Source: Actinomycetes bacterium (lineage in GTDB: Bacteria > Actinomycetota > Acidimicrobiia > Acidimicrobiales > Palsa-688). From it: a stretch of DNA of 6,004 bases. The notes under the pieces are model-generated. The model was not told the DNA's origin, did no database searches, and worked only from the letters and a program-made list of their open reading frames with translations. How positions within the stretch are numbered: position 1 is the first letter of the stretch; the number at the start of each line of letters is the position of its first letter. Location of the stretch: contig JAKAXG010000300.1 in assembly GCA_021827225.1 (NCBI GenBank), positions 1 to 6,004 on the forward strand, written 5' to 3'. Positions 1 to 5,695 of the stretch are shown one piece after another. Position numbers and translations under genes: made by a program.

Positions 1-9
1 CCTCCCCTC
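1..9 (-). promoter_or_regulatory. Shine-Dalgarno-like sequence at the window edge
   Basis: Read on the minus strand the edge is GAGGGGAGG, a very good match to the 16S anti-Shine-Dalgarno. It lies 33 bp after the hydrolase-fold stop and is followed by the window end. It suggests that a further co-directional gene begins a few bases outside the window, extending the operon. The start codon itself is not visible. Confidence 0.35.
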
Positions 10-42
10 GATCAGGCACAGGCGCAGAAGGCGCTCTCGGCG

Positions 43-807
43 CTACTCCCCCCCGGGGGCCGTGTGCCCGACGTCGGACAGGAAACCGAGAAGTGCCGCC
101 ACCACCCTGTCGGGTTGCTCGGGGACGAGGGCGTGGCCCGCCCCGGAGATGATCTCCAGCCTTGCCCGGGGGCCCAGGGCGCCGAGCAGCGAGATGGCGT
201 TGGCGCTGGGCGAGATGCGGTCGTCCCTGCCGACCACCGCGAGCACGGGAACAGGTGTCGGCGGTACCCACCACTCCTCGACCGGTGTCGCCGCCGACGC
301 CGCCGACTGGCCCTCGGCGGCCTCCGGCCACCACCCGCCGGCCCACACCGAAGGGTCGCCCCCGTGAGCGAAGAAGGCGGTGGCCACCGCCTCCAGGTGG
401 TCATCGGCGTCCAGGCTCTGGTCGAAGCAGCGCCGCAGGGCGGCGCGGGCCTCGGGGTCCCCCGGTACCCGTCCGCCGCAACCGAGCAGCATCAGGCCGG
501 CCACCAGGTCGGGGCGGTCGGCGGCCAGGCAGCGGGCCACCCGGTTGCCGAAGGCGTGGCCCACGACCACCACCGGCTCGGAGCCGCTGACCAGGTCGGC
601 CACGTCGGAGGCCATCGTGTGCAGATCCGACCCGGGCGGGAGCGGTCCGCTGTCACCTACTCCGTGCAGGTCCACGACGATCGCCGAGCAGCCGACGGTG
701 GTCGCTGCGTCGGCCATCACGTCCAGATCCGATCCGGGTCGGCCGAGAGACGGCAGGAACACCACTGCCGGACCCTCGCCGCGGCGGGTCGCCGATAGTC
801 GCGCCAC
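43..807 (-). CDS. Alpha/beta-hydrolase-fold protein lacking the nucleophilic serine
   Basis: This 254-residue protein has the layout of the alpha/beta-hydrolase superfamily: strand PAVVFLPSLG (13-22), AIVVDLHGVGDSG (42-54), nucleophile-elbow strand VVVVGHAFGNRVA (79-91), a cap-like Trp-rich insert (about 130-180), then VLAVVGRDDRISP (188-200) with acid Asp196, and ISGAGHALVPEQPDRV (220-235) with His225. The elbow reads G-H-A-F-G instead of G-x-S-x-G: residue 85 is Ala (codon GCC), so the Ser-Asp-His triad is incomplete. Ordinary serine-ester hydrolysis is therefore doubtful; a non-covalent role or a different chemistry is possible, as in some known superfamily members that do not use a nucleophile. 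The start is the GTG at 807; a TTG at 834 is an alternative adding nine residues. It follows the dehydrogenase by 16 bp and is likely co-transcribed. Fold assignment is sure; function is not. Confidence 0.85.
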   Translation of the reverse strand: MARLSATRRGEGPAVVFLPSLGRPGSDLDVMADAATTVGCSAIVVDLHGVGDSGPLPPGSDLHTMASDVADLVSGSEPVVVVGHAFGNRVARCLAADRPDLVAGLMLLGCGGRVPGDPEARAALRRCFDQSLDADDHLEAVATAFFAHGGDPSVWAGGWWPEAAEGQSAASAATPVEEWWVPPTPVPVLAVVGRDDRISPSANAISLLGALGPRARLEIISGAGHALVPEQPDRVVAALLGFLSDVGHTAPGGE

Positions 808-816
808 GTCGGTGCA

Positions 817-822
817 CCCCTC
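817..822 (-). promoter_or_regulatory. Shine-Dalgarno-like site supporting a GTG start for the hydrolase-fold gene
   Basis: GAGGGG lies just after the dehydrogenase TAG and 9 nt before the GTG at 807. It favours that GTG over a TTG at 834 that would overlap the dehydrogenase and has no evident ribosome site. Confidence 0.5.
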
Positions 823-823
823 G

Positions 824-2008
824 CTACATGCCAATCGAGGAGAGCTCCGAGCGGGCCACTACCTCGAGATGGACTTCCTCAGGACCGTCGGCGATGTGGA
901 GCGCCCGGGCGCTGGCCCACCAGCGGGCCATGGGGGAGTCCTCGGACACCCCCATGGCTCCGTGGATGCCGACGGCCCGGTCCAACACGGCGAGCGCCGT
1001 CCTGGTGGCTACGATCTTGGCCGCCGAGATATGGGTCTGCGCCGCCCGCTGGCCGGTGCTGTCGCATTCCCACGCGGCCCGCAGGACCATGAGCCGGGCC
1101 TGGTCGATGGCCAGACGGCACTCGGCGATCTGCGAGCGGAACACGCTGTTGGCCGCCAGAGCGCCTCCCGAGATCCTCCGGGATCCGCCGCGGCGCGCTG
1201 CGAGCGAGAGTGCCCGTTCGGCCAGCCCGACCAGGCGCATGGAATGGTGCAGCCGGGCTGCGGCCAGCCGCGTCTGGGCGACGCGGAAGCCCATGCCCTC
1301 CTCCCCCAGGCGGAACTCGACCGGCACCCTCGCTCCCCTGAACTCGATCTCCGCCGGGTCGCCCGGGTAACCGAAGACCGGGAGCGGGCGCAGGACCTCC
1401 ACACCGGGGGTATCGATGGGAACACCGACGATCGAGTGGCGTCGGTGGCGATCCCCGTCGGGATTGGAGACCCCCATCACGAACAGGACCGAGCAGGAGG
1501 GCCTGGCCGCACCGCTGATGTACCACTTCCGGCCTGTGATGACGTACTCGTCACCGTCGCGTTCGATCCGTGTCGAGATGTTGTTGGCGTCGCTGCTCGC
1601 CACGTCCGGTTCGGTCATGGCGAACGCGGACCGGGTTTCGCCGGCCAGGAGAGGTTCGAGCCACATCCGCCGCTGCTCCTCCGAGGCGACCGCGTCGAGC
1701 ATCACCATATTGACCGAGTCCGGTGCTGCGCCGTTGATGGCGGCCGGCGCCAGGTCCGGGCTGCGGCCGGTCAGCTCAGCCAGATGGCCGTAGTCGACGT
1801 TGCTGAGACCGTTCGTGGACTTCAGGTACAGATTCCACAAGCCCCGGGAGCGGGCCACCTTCTGTAGACGCTGCACGGTGTCCCGGTACGGCTTCCCGGC
1901 GGCCCGCCGCTCGGCCATCTCCGGCTCGGCCGGGTAGACCTCGTCCTCCAGGAATCTCTCCAACTCCTTCTGCAACGCCTGACCGCGCTCAGAACATCCA
2001 AGATCCAT
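824..2008 (-). CDS. Acyl-CoA dehydrogenase, ACAD10/11-like
   Basis: This 394-residue FAD flavoenzyme is predicted to introduce an alpha,beta double bond into an acyl-CoA, passing electrons to an electron-transfer flavoprotein in the cytoplasm. Domains run in the usual order: helical N-terminal domain (about 5-125), beta domain with the signature AFAMTEPDVASSD (128-140) and WYISGA (162-167), and C-terminal helical domain with RLHHSMRLVGLAERAL (252-267), GIHGAMGVSED (347-357) and IADGPEEVH (372-380). The HHSMR and ADGPEEVH segments resemble the ACAD10/11 branch, which includes enzymes acting on long or 4-hydroxylated acyl-CoAs. The EGT motif that carries the catalytic Glu in medium- and short-chain enzymes is DGP here (Asp374). 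The start at 2008 rests on a strong ribosome site. Substrate is not determinable; the nearby CoA-ligase fragment and importer suggest it acts on the imported acid after activation. Confidence 0.92.
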   Translation of the reverse strand: MDLGCSERGQALQKELERFLEDEVYPAEPEMAERRAAGKPYRDTVQRLQKVARSRGLWNLYLKSTNGLSNVDYGHLAELTGRSPDLAPAAINGAAPDSVNMVMLDAVASEEQRRMWLEPLLAGETRSAFAMTEPDVASSDANNISTRIERDGDEYVITGRKWYISGAARPSCSVLFVMGVSNPDGDRHRRHSIVGVPIDTPGVEVLRPLPVFGYPGDPAEIEFRGARVPVEFRLGEEGMGFRVAQTRLAAARLHHSMRLVGLAERALSLAARRGGSRRISGGALAANSVFRSQIAECRLAIDQARLMVLRAAWECDSTGQRAAQTHISAAKIVATRTALAVLDRAVGIHGAMGVSEDSPMARWWASARALHIADGPEEVHLEVVARSELSSIGM

Positions 2009-2012
2009 CTGC

Positions 2013-2681
2013 CTACTCCTTGCCACGAGTCTGGGCTCGTGCGTTGTGCGGAACATGGTCGGTGCCCTCGCCCGTCCCCGGAGCCAGACCGCTCAGCATG
2101 TGGACATAGGCCACCTCGGCGCGCCGGTCGAGCGTCTCCGGGTCGACACCGAACTCCTTGGCGAACTGCTCGCGAAAGACGCAGTATCCGAGGTAGGTCG
2201 CCACCGTCATGATGTGCGCCGCCGTGGGATCGACGTCTTCACGGAGATCCCCCCGCTGCTGATCCGCCTGCACCCGGCGGATCTGGCGCGGCGCTGCGGG
2301 GAAAACCACAGCTTCGGGGTCACCGTCGAGGACGAGCAGCGTCGCCAGCTTTATGAACGTGCTGAACTGGATCGCCAGACCGAACAGCCTGGAGCGCCGC
2401 TGCAGGAACGGCAGTCGGAATATGTCATCCCATCCGACTCCAGCCCTTCCCGGCCACCACGAGGACTGTCGCAGCGCGGCCCGCAGCAGTTCCCTCCGGG
2501 AGCCGAAATACTGGTAGATCTGCCCCCGGTTGACGGAGGACTCCTCCGCCACCTCGTGCAGGCTGATGCCGCCCAGAACCCCGTCGCGTTCGATGAGACT
2601 CCGGGCCGCTTCCAGCAGCCTCGCCTCGGTCCTGGCACGGTCCCTGCCATTCGGATGCCCCTCGGGGTTCCTTCGCTCCAT
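2013..2681 (-). CDS. TetR/AcrR-family transcriptional regulator
   Basis: This 222-residue predicted dimeric DNA-binding regulator has the N-terminal helix-turn-helix characteristic of the family at about residues 39-58 (ISLHEVAEESSVNRGQIYQY) followed by FGSRRELLRAAL. The C-terminal part (about 75-200) is the variable ligand-binding and dimerisation domain and shows no recognisable subtype; family members near acyl-CoA genes commonly sense acyl-CoAs or the free substrate. The ATG at 2681 is the only reasonable start: upstream in frame there is no other start before a TGA. Its ribosome site is weak (GGGACG), so poor initiation or a leaderless transcript is possible. The gene is co-directional with its neighbours rather than divergent. 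The next gene starts 4 bp after its TAG, with that gene's ribosome site inside its last codons. It probably controls the dehydrogenase and hydrolase, and perhaps the transporter (inference). Confidence 0.9.
   Translation of the reverse strand: MERRNPEGHPNGRDRARTEARLLEAARSLIERDGVLGGISLHEVAEESSVNRGQIYQYFGSRRELLRAALRQSSWWPGRAGVGWDDIFRLPFLQRRSRLFGLAIQFSTFIKLATLLVLDGDPEAVVFPAAPRQIRRVQADQQRGDLREDVDPTAAHIMTVATYLGYCVFREQFAKEFGVDPETLDRRAEVAYVHMLSGLAPGTGEGTDHVPHNARAQTRGKE
2016..2021 (-). promoter_or_regulatory. Shine-Dalgarno site fixing the acyl-CoA dehydrogenase start
   Basis: AAGGAG lies within the last codons of the TetR gene and 7 nt before the ATG at 2008. This makes that ATG the likely start rather than an in-frame ATG 16 codons upstream inside the regulator gene, and suggests translational coupling to the regulator. 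Confidence 0.75.
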
Positions 2682-2758
2682 GTGGGACGTCCCGGCGGGG
2701 GCGGGTACCGGACTAGGCCCTACCCGTGCCGTCGACGACTCCCCCGCTCACGCCCATC
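2682..2758 (-). promoter_or_regulatory. Intergenic region with nested inverted repeats between permease and TetR genes
   Basis: This is the only real intergenic gap in the window. It holds a perfect 10-bp palindrome GGGACGTCCC (2684-2693) ending 2 bp before the TetR start codon, and a nested pair of inverted repeats: CGGGTA/TACCCG (2702-2707 with 2721-2726, 13-nt loop) inside GCGGGGG/CCCCCGC (2695-2701 with 2741-2747). An 8-bp palindrome CGTCGACG sits at 2730-2737. The nested repeats could fold in RNA downstream of the permease stop, but no T-run follows, so a classical intrinsic terminator is not supported. I see no convincing -35/-10 pair. An operator for the adjacent regulator and a promoter for the left-hand genes are plausible but inferred. 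Confidence 0.4.
2684..2693. promoter_or_regulatory. Perfect 10-bp palindrome, candidate TetR operator core
   Basis: GGGACGTCCC reads identically on both strands and lies 2 bp upstream of the regulator's ATG. TetR-family proteins often bind palindromes in their own promoter regions, usually 14-20 bp long. Here symmetry stops at 10 bp, so this would be a short or core site. Chance occurrence in GC-rich DNA is possible. Confidence 0.3.
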
Positions 2759-3625
2759 TCAGCCGTTCCTTCCCTGTGTTCCCTGCATCTCGAACTTGCG
2801 CCATCTGAGCAGCCAGTTCTCCACGGCGCGGACCAGGATCGACACGGCGAGGGCCACGATGATCAGCAGAACCAGGCCACCGAAGAAGGAGGTGGTGTCG
2901 AAGCTTCCCATCTTCAGAGCCAGGTATCCGCCCAGGCCGGCGCTGCCGGTGAGCATCTCGCCGACCACCGCCCCGAGGAAGGCGTAGGTGAGAGCCAGCT
3001 GCAGGCCGGCGAAGATCGACGGGGTGGCGGACGGCAGCACGAACTTCACGAAGCGTTCGGTCCGTCCGGCACCGAGAACCCGGGCCAGGAGCAGGTGATC
3101 CCGGTTGACTCCCTGCAGCCCGGCGTAGGTGTTGAACGCCACGATGAAGAAGCTGAGGCTGACGATGAGCACTATGCGGCTGGTGGAGCCGAGCCCGAAC
3201 CACAGAACGAACAGCGGGGCCAGAGCGATGCGCGGAATCGAGTTGAAGCTGGTCATGAACGGACGGAAGATCGCGTCGACGACCTTGAACTCGGCCAACA
3301 GGTAGCCGGCCAGGAGACCCAGAACGGCCGAGATGGCGAAGCCCACGAACGTCTCGTAGAGCGTCGTTCCGATCAGACCGAGCAGGCCACCGCCATCGAT
3401 GCCGTGCCAGAAGGACGGGAAGAACTGCGACGGCTCGCTCACGAAGGCGGGGTTCAGGACCTTGGTCTCGGCCAGTAGCTGCCAGGATCCGAAGAGGGCC
3501 ACGAACACGACCAGTTGGCCGACCCGGATCAACACGGTGGACCGGCTCATGGCGAGCCGACGAGGCCGGGTGGCCAGGTCGGACCCCTCGCTGCCGACGT
3601 TGACATCGGCGATGGTCTGGCTCAT
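2759..3625 (-). CDS. ABC transporter permease (SsuC/TauC-like, binding-protein-dependent)
   Basis: This 288-residue inner-membrane subunit should form the channel of the importer, probably as a homodimer because only one permease gene is present. About six hydrophobic stretches are visible (roughly 34-52, 82-97, 98-110, 131-145, 150-168 and 246-266, plus a weaker one at 205-222). The cytoplasmic EAA-like coupling loop is at about 178-203 (ARVLGAGRTERF, then LPSATP), where it should contact the ATPase. FNSIPRIALAPLFVLWFG (127-144) is characteristic of the sulfonate/taurine/nitrate permeases. The start ATG overlaps the ATPase TGA (ATGA) and has GAGGTGG 7 nt upstream, so start choice is firm. 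Length is usual for the family (about 250-290). It is the last transporter gene; a 77-bp gap with inverted repeats follows before the regulator. Confidence 0.94.
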   Translation of the reverse strand: MSQTIADVNVGSEGSDLATRPRRLAMSRSTVLIRVGQLVVFVALFGSWQLLAETKVLNPAFVSEPSQFFPSFWHGIDGGGLLGLIGTTLYETFVGFAISAVLGLLAGYLLAEFKVVDAIFRPFMTSFNSIPRIALAPLFVLWFGLGSTSRIVLIVSLSFFIVAFNTYAGLQGVNRDHLLLARVLGAGRTERFVKFVLPSATPSIFAGLQLALTYAFLGAVVGEMLTGSAGLGGYLALKMGSFDTTSFFGGLVLLIIVALAVSILVRAVENWLLRWRKFEMQGTQGRNG

Positions 3626-4446
3626 CTCGCCACCACCTCGTCGCGCAGCTGCTCCCACAGCTGGCTGTAGATGCGGTGGTAGCCCTCTTCGCTCTGCAGC
3701 CCCACGATGGAGCGGGGGCGGGGCAGGTCCACGTCGAAGACGTTCTTGATCCGACCCGGCCTGGAGGTCATCAGCACGATCCGGTCTGCCAGGCCGATGG
3801 CCTCGGAGAGGTCGTGGGTGATGAGGACCACGGTGGCTCCGATATCGGCCCAGAGCCGGCTGAAGGTCTCCTGCAGCAGCAGCTTGGTCTGGGCGTCCAG
3901 GGCGGAGAACGGCTCGTCGAGCATCAACAGAGCCGGCCGGGGGGCCAGGGTCCGGGCGATGGCCACCCGCTGGCGCATACCCTGCGACAGCTGGGCCGGG
4001 TAGGAGTGGGCGCTGTCGCCGAGGCCGACGGCCTCTAGCAGCGACTCGGCCCGGGCCCGCCGCTCCTTCTTGGCCACCCCGGCCATCTCCAGGGCCAGTT
4101 CGGCGTTGCCGAGGACGGTGCGCCACGGCAACAGGGCGTCCCGGGCGAACAGATAGCCCACCTCGGGGTCACCGACCCTGGGGGGAGCGCCGTTGACCAC
4201 CACCGCCCCTTCCTGGCCGCGCACCAGGCCCGATATCAGGTTCATCAGCGTCGTCTTGCCGCATCCCGACGGCCCCACGATGGCGACGAACTCACCCTGG
4301 CGGATCTCCAGATCCACATCCACGAGCACGGGCCGGGACCGCCCGTCGGGCCCCACGAAGGCGTGGTTGAGCCCCCGGACCGCCACCATCTGGCTCGTTG
4401 CGTTCCGGGTGGCTCCCAGGTTGGGATCGGGACGGTCCAAGGTCAT
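3622..4446 (-). CDS. ABC transporter ATP-binding protein (SsuB/TauB/NrtD-like)
   Basis: This 274-residue nucleotide-binding subunit is predicted to power the importer from the cytoplasmic face as a dimer. Visible motifs: Walker A GPSGCGKTT (58-66), ABC signature LSQGM (153-157, usually LSGG[MQ] in this family), Walker B LLMLDEP (173-179), D-loop SALD (181-184) and switch His211 in LITHDLSEA. LLPWRTV after the Q-loop is typical of the nitrate/sulfonate/taurine group. The Q-loop itself is odd: the Gln normally found in VFQ is Ala101 (LFARD). The start at 4446 is supported by AAGGAG only 4 nt upstream. An ATG five codons earlier (4461) overlaps the lipoprotein stop as ATGA and is a credible alternative through translational coupling. 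The reading frame is open far upstream across the lipoprotein gene, but that part has no family resemblance and is a shadow. The stop overlaps the permease start. Confidence 0.93.
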   Translation of the reverse strand: MTLDRPDPNLGATRNATSQMVAVRGLNHAFVGPDGRSRPVLVDVDLEIRQGEFVAIVGPSGCGKTTLMNLISGLVRGQEGAVVVNGAPPRVGDPEVGYLFARDALLPWRTVLGNAELALEMAGVAKKERRARAESLLEAVGLGDSAHSYPAQLSQGMRQRVAIARTLAPRPALLMLDEPFSALDAQTKLLLQETFSRLWADIGATVVLITHDLSEAIGLADRIVLMTSRPGRIKNVFDVDLPRPRSIVGLQSEEGYHRIYSQLWEQLRDEVVAR

Positions 4447-4457
4447 CGGGCTCCTTC

Positions 4458-5636
4458 TCATGCCCCGCTGGCTGCGCTGGCCGCTGACTGGACCTGGCTC
4501 TCGGTGGTCGGGATGGTCGACGAGTACCACTGGCTGGTGGGCAGGGCCTTGGTCAGCAGACCGGCCTTCACCCAGAAGTTCATGAAGTCGGCGGCTCCGG
4601 TCTGTCCACCGGGCACCGCGGCGCTGATGTCGGGCAGGGCGTAGGCGAAGAACTTCTGGGCGCCGGCGCCCTGCTCGAAGGCTGCCAGGTCGTGCTCGGC
4701 CTGCAGGGTGGAGATGACCTGGGCCAGGTTGGCGGGCTGGTGCATCCACACGTCGGCCTCGTCCATGGCCAGCTGGAACTTCTTCGCCACTCCCGGATGG
4801 GCGTTGAGCCAGCCGGTCCGGGCCCACATGCCGGCCGAGCTCTTGCCGGCTATGGTCCCCAGCAGGCCTCCCGCGGCTGTCAGGGCGCTGGCCGAGCTCG
4901 TGTTGAACAGCAGCCGGTCCCCCTGGTCGTTGATCAGGTAGTACGCCGCGTCGGGCGAGACCATGGCTGCGGCCACCCGGTTGGCGCCGAGGGCGCTGAC
5001 GAAGTTGGCCACCACCCCGCCGAGGGCGGTGTAGTTGACCCCGTTCACCCCGATCCCAGCTGACTTCGCGAGCTGCTGGAGGTAGTAGTAGGAGGAGGAG
5101 CCGAGGGCCACCACCCCGACCGGCTTGCCCTTGAGGTACTGCACGCTGGCCGGGAAGGTGCTCGGCGCCGCCGATCCCTTCGGGGCCACCAGTTCCCAGC
5201 CGGCGTTCACCGCCCCGGAGATGAGCTCGAGCCCGACGCCCTTCTCCATCAGCGGGCCCGACAGCGACAGGTCCCCCATCGCCACGTCCGCGCTGCCGTT
5301 GGCCAGCGCCGCGAAGGCCACCGAACCACCGCTGGTGAGCCCGACCACCTTGGCGTTGATCCCGTTCTTGGCGAAGAAGCCCTTGGCCGCCGCGATGTAG
5401 GGCAGCCATGTGTAGTAGGAGCCGAGATATATCTCCAGCTTCATGGGCACAGGCGCGCTCGAAGCCGTCGAGCCCGACGCGGTGGTCGGCGAGCCGGCGC
5501 TCGAACCGGTAGCTGCGCTGGAGTTGTGGGAGCTGCCGCACGCAGACAGCACGGCGGCGGCCAGGCCGATGGCCGCCAATCCTCCGGTCAGGCGCTGGCG
5601 GGCACGCTTGGTGGTTCTGGTCCTGGTCACTCGCAT
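4458..5636 (-). CDS. ABC transporter substrate-binding lipoprotein, NMT1/THI5-like (nitrate/sulfonate/taurine type)
   Basis: The 392-residue precursor captures a small ligand outside the membrane and delivers it to the permease encoded two genes downstream. Residues 1-17 are basic and 18-32 hydrophobic. They end in the lipobox LSAC, with Cys33 as the predicted lipidated residue after signal peptidase II cleavage. A Ser/Ala/Thr/Gly linker (about 34-64) is followed by the binding domain. Its opening IYLGSYYTWLPYIAAAKGFF is the family hallmark, with later TSGGS (101-105), NGSADVAMGD (113-122) and GSSSYYYLQQLAKSAGI (179-195). I chose the ATG at 5636 because AGGGGAG lies 5 nt upstream and it gives a normal signal peptide. 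An earlier in-frame ATG at 5699 overlaps the preceding stop (ATGA) but has no good ribosome site and would add 21 residues to the n-region. Relatives bind sulfonates, nitrate, pyrimidine precursors or aromatic acids, so the ligand is unknown. The neighbouring CoA-metabolism genes favour an organic acid (inference). Confidence 0.9.
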   Translation of the reverse strand: MRVTRTRTTKRARQRLTGGLAAIGLAAAVLSACGSSHNSSAATGSSAGSPTTASGSTASSAPVPMKLEIYLGSYYTWLPYIAAAKGFFAKNGINAKVVGLTSGGSVAFAALANGSADVAMGDLSLSGPLMEKGVGLELISGAVNAGWELVAPKGSAAPSTFPASVQYLKGKPVGVVALGSSSYYYLQQLAKSAGIGVNGVNYTALGGVVANFVSALGANRVAAAMVSPDAAYYLINDQGDRLLFNTSSASALTAAGGLLGTIAGKSSAGMWARTGWLNAHPGVAKKFQLAMDEADVWMHQPANLAQVISTLQAEHDLAAFEQGAGAQKFFAYALPDISAAVPGGQTGAADFMNFWVKAGLLTKALPTSQWYSSTIPTTESQVQSAASAASGA

Positions 5637-5641
5637 TTCTT

Positions 5642-5648
5642 CTCCCCT
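5642..5648 (-). promoter_or_regulatory. Shine-Dalgarno site fixing the substrate-binding lipoprotein start
   Basis: AGGGGAG sits 5 nt before the ATG at 5636. With this start, a 59-nt untranslated spacer separates the lipoprotein gene from the preceding acyl-CoA synthetase stop. The spacer is rich in CA/GACA steps with CAGCCA repeated, and no clear promoter or terminator was seen in it. Confidence 0.7.
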
Positions 5649-5695
5649 GGTGTCGGTGTGGCTGTCTGTCTGGCTGACTCGATTGGAACGGTGTG

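Noticed and set aside
50..59. CCCCCGGGGG palindrome near the hydrolase stop as a terminator
   Set aside because: It lies inside the last codons of the gene, has no loop and no following T-run; it is a GC-rich coincidence.
380..1867. A 495-codon plus-strand open frame antisense to the dehydrogenase and hydrolase genes
   Set aside because: The translation is rich in Arg, Gly, Pro and Ala with no recognisable domain, while the opposite strand encodes clear family motifs throughout. Long antisense frames are expected in GC-rich coding DNA.
2695..2747. Intrinsic transcription terminator after the permease gene
   Set aside because: The inverted repeats could form a stem, but the pairing is interrupted by a 14-nt bulge and no T-run follows on the minus strand.
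2046..2987. A 313-codon plus-strand open frame across the TetR gene and the intergenic gap
   Set aside because: No recognisable domain; it is antisense to the TetR helix-turn-helix and permease sequences and continues through the intergenic repeats without a plausible start context.
3626..4126. Extended upstream part of the permease frame, suggesting a 455-residue protein
   Set aside because: It overlaps the ATPase coding region out of frame and has no membrane or family character. The permease start at the ATGA junction has a good ribosome site.
4447..5541. Extended upstream part of the ATPase frame, suggesting a 639-residue fusion protein
   Set aside because: It lies entirely over the lipoprotein gene in another frame and is low-complexity Arg/Gly/Gln/Pro sequence. 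The ATPase has its own ribosome site and a normal length from 4446.
5637..5695. Internal promoter for the transporter genes in the spacer before the lipoprotein
   Set aside because: The stretch is slightly richer in A/C and contains CAGCCA twice, but I found no credible -10/-35 pair; it is better described as a leader between two co-transcribed genes.
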